From an uncultured Actinomycetes bacterium (GTDB lineage: Bacteria > Actinomycetota > Actinomycetes > Mycobacteriales > Nakamurellaceae), in contig CALANS010000138.1 in NCBI GenBank assembly GCA_937926105.1, positions 1-64,000 on the forward strand: a stretch of DNA of 64,000 bases. Reading direction: 5' to 3'. The position numbers and the translations under genes are program-made. Positions 63,488-64,000 of the stretch are shown in pieces (position 1 is the stretch's first letter; every line of letters starts with the position of its first letter). The notes beneath the pieces are model-generated. The model did no database searches, was not told the DNA's origin, and saw only the letters and a program-made list of their open reading frames with translations.

Positions 63488-64000
63488 TGGCGAGGACAAG
63501 GCTCCAACCGCAGCAGGTCGGCAACATCACGACGAAGGTCATCGGCACCTACCCGGACGGCCGGCCCAAGTACCAAGCCGCAGCCCACTATGGCGACCCC
63601 GAGCACACCGGACCCAAGAGTCCGTTCAAGCGGGCGACCGGCCACACAGTGGCAGCCGCCGAGAACGCTCTACGTGCCGCCGTCGCGGAAGTGTTTGCAG
63701 CGCGAGCGAGGCGGCAGGAGACATCCGCGCGCGCGGATGCTGCCGCCGAAGCCGCCAGGGTGCCCACCCTGCGAGCCTTGGTCGAACGGTGGCACAAGGG
63801 GCTGGACACCGCCAACGTACACACCCGGACGATCTCCGACTACGGATACACGGTGGCTGCGTTGTTCGGCTCCGAGTACTCCGAGAGCTTTAAGGCCACC
63901 ACGGGCCGCACTCATCGTGCGGCCGGACCTGTGCGCGCCGCGTTCGCCGAGATTGAGAACGCGCGCGTGCCGGACGTGACGGTGACCGACCTCAAAGTGT
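63488..64000 (+). CDS. Tyrosine recombinase/integrase, 5' part (runs off window)
   Basis: An open frame from ATG 63488 to the window end, 171 codons without a stop. The N-terminal segment is basic and linked by a helical stretch, AAAENALRAAVAEVFAARA, to a SAM-like core-binding region: TLRALVERWHKGL, then HTRTISDYGYTVAAL and VPDVTVTDLKV. This is the arrangement of actinobacterial phage-type integrases. The catalytic domain (R-H-R-Y) would lie beyond 64000. No Shine-Dalgarno is visible, so it could be leaderless. Confidence 0.7.

Larger units (their letters stand above)
63331..64000 (+). mobile_element. Probable end of an integrative element at tRNA-fMet
   Basis: A tyrosine-recombinase-type gene begins 158 bp after the tRNA-fMet gene and continues off the window. 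The DNA between is visibly less GC-rich than its surroundings. It has a 10-bp direct repeat, aagtgaacac, at 63410-63419 and 63456-63465, and the palindrome ttctagaa near 63438, arrangements seen at integrase arm sites. The tRNA 3' part would be the attachment core. The far end and second att copy are outside the window. Confidence 0.55.

Overview
The window is high-GC DNA with dense, mostly GTG- or ATG-started genes and frequent 4-bp stop/start overlaps. It carries marker families that point to an actinobacterium (Actinomycetota): WhiB7, the RecQ-like helicase RqlH, UvrD2, a DUF1707 protein, DinB/mycothiol-type proteins, PPA1309 and UPF0182 proteins, and a 13E12-like DUF222 HNH endonuclease. 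From memory, two blocks follow Mycobacterium tuberculosis gene order: hemW / Rv2375-like / hrcA-dnaJ-rsmE / phoH-ybeY-corC-like-era, and nudC / uvrD2 / whiB7 / ABC1 kinase / Rv3196-like / Rv3195-like / PDZ-Lon / UPF0182. The genus cannot be fixed from the sequence alone.

Layout. 1-8.5 kb: accessory metabolism (lipase-like lipoprotein, secreted protein of unknown function, amidohydrolase, NUDIX, PhzF) and an HNH endonuclease with an SOS-box-like inverted repeat in its promoter, then arsC and two small unknown genes. 8.6-14.2 kb: lepA, an APH-like kinase, a DUF1707 membrane protein and RqlH. 14.3-19 kb: an ABC-2 exporter followed by a LuxR-type two-component system, divergent from a stand-alone putative sensor membrane protein, with a perfect 26-bp palindrome between them. 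19-26.5 kb: a lone iolD overlapping a DinB gene, an ECF42-like sigma factor with two DGPF (YCII-like) genes, a GNAT, a medium-chain dehydrogenase and a crotonase.

26.5-41 kb: the conserved housekeeping run. hrcA lies behind a CIRCE-like operator and heads hrcA-dnaJ-rsmE. After several small accessory genes and a VapBC pair comes phoH-ybeY-corC-like-era. phoH is interrupted in frame by a 361-residue intein that carries the W-C-T signature of class 3 inteins and both acidic blocks of a LAGLIDADG endonuclease. 40-48.8 kb: a SIS-domain protein, two DinB proteins (one fused to pentapeptide repeats), an M20 peptidase, an M16 peptidase pair and a nudC with a repetitive Pro/Ser insertion.

49-63.2 kb: uvrD2, then whiB7 behind a leader of about 400 nt that contains a WhiB7-type promoter, two overlapping upstream ORFs and an intrinsic terminator. 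This is the architecture expected for antibiotic-responsive attenuation. The rest of the Rv3197-Rv3193-like block follows. 63.2-64 kb: an initiator tRNA gene, then a stretch of plainer composition and the 5' part of a tyrosine-recombinase gene running off the window. This looks like one end of an integrative element at tRNA-fMet.

The signals most worth follow-up are the whiB7 leader, the class 3 PhoH intein, the tRNA-fMet element boundary, the SOS-like box in front of the HNH gene and the 26-bp divergent palindrome. The window also has an unusual number of short in-frame minisatellites in disordered protein tails or linkers. No rRNA genes, CRISPR arrays or complete insertion sequences were seen.
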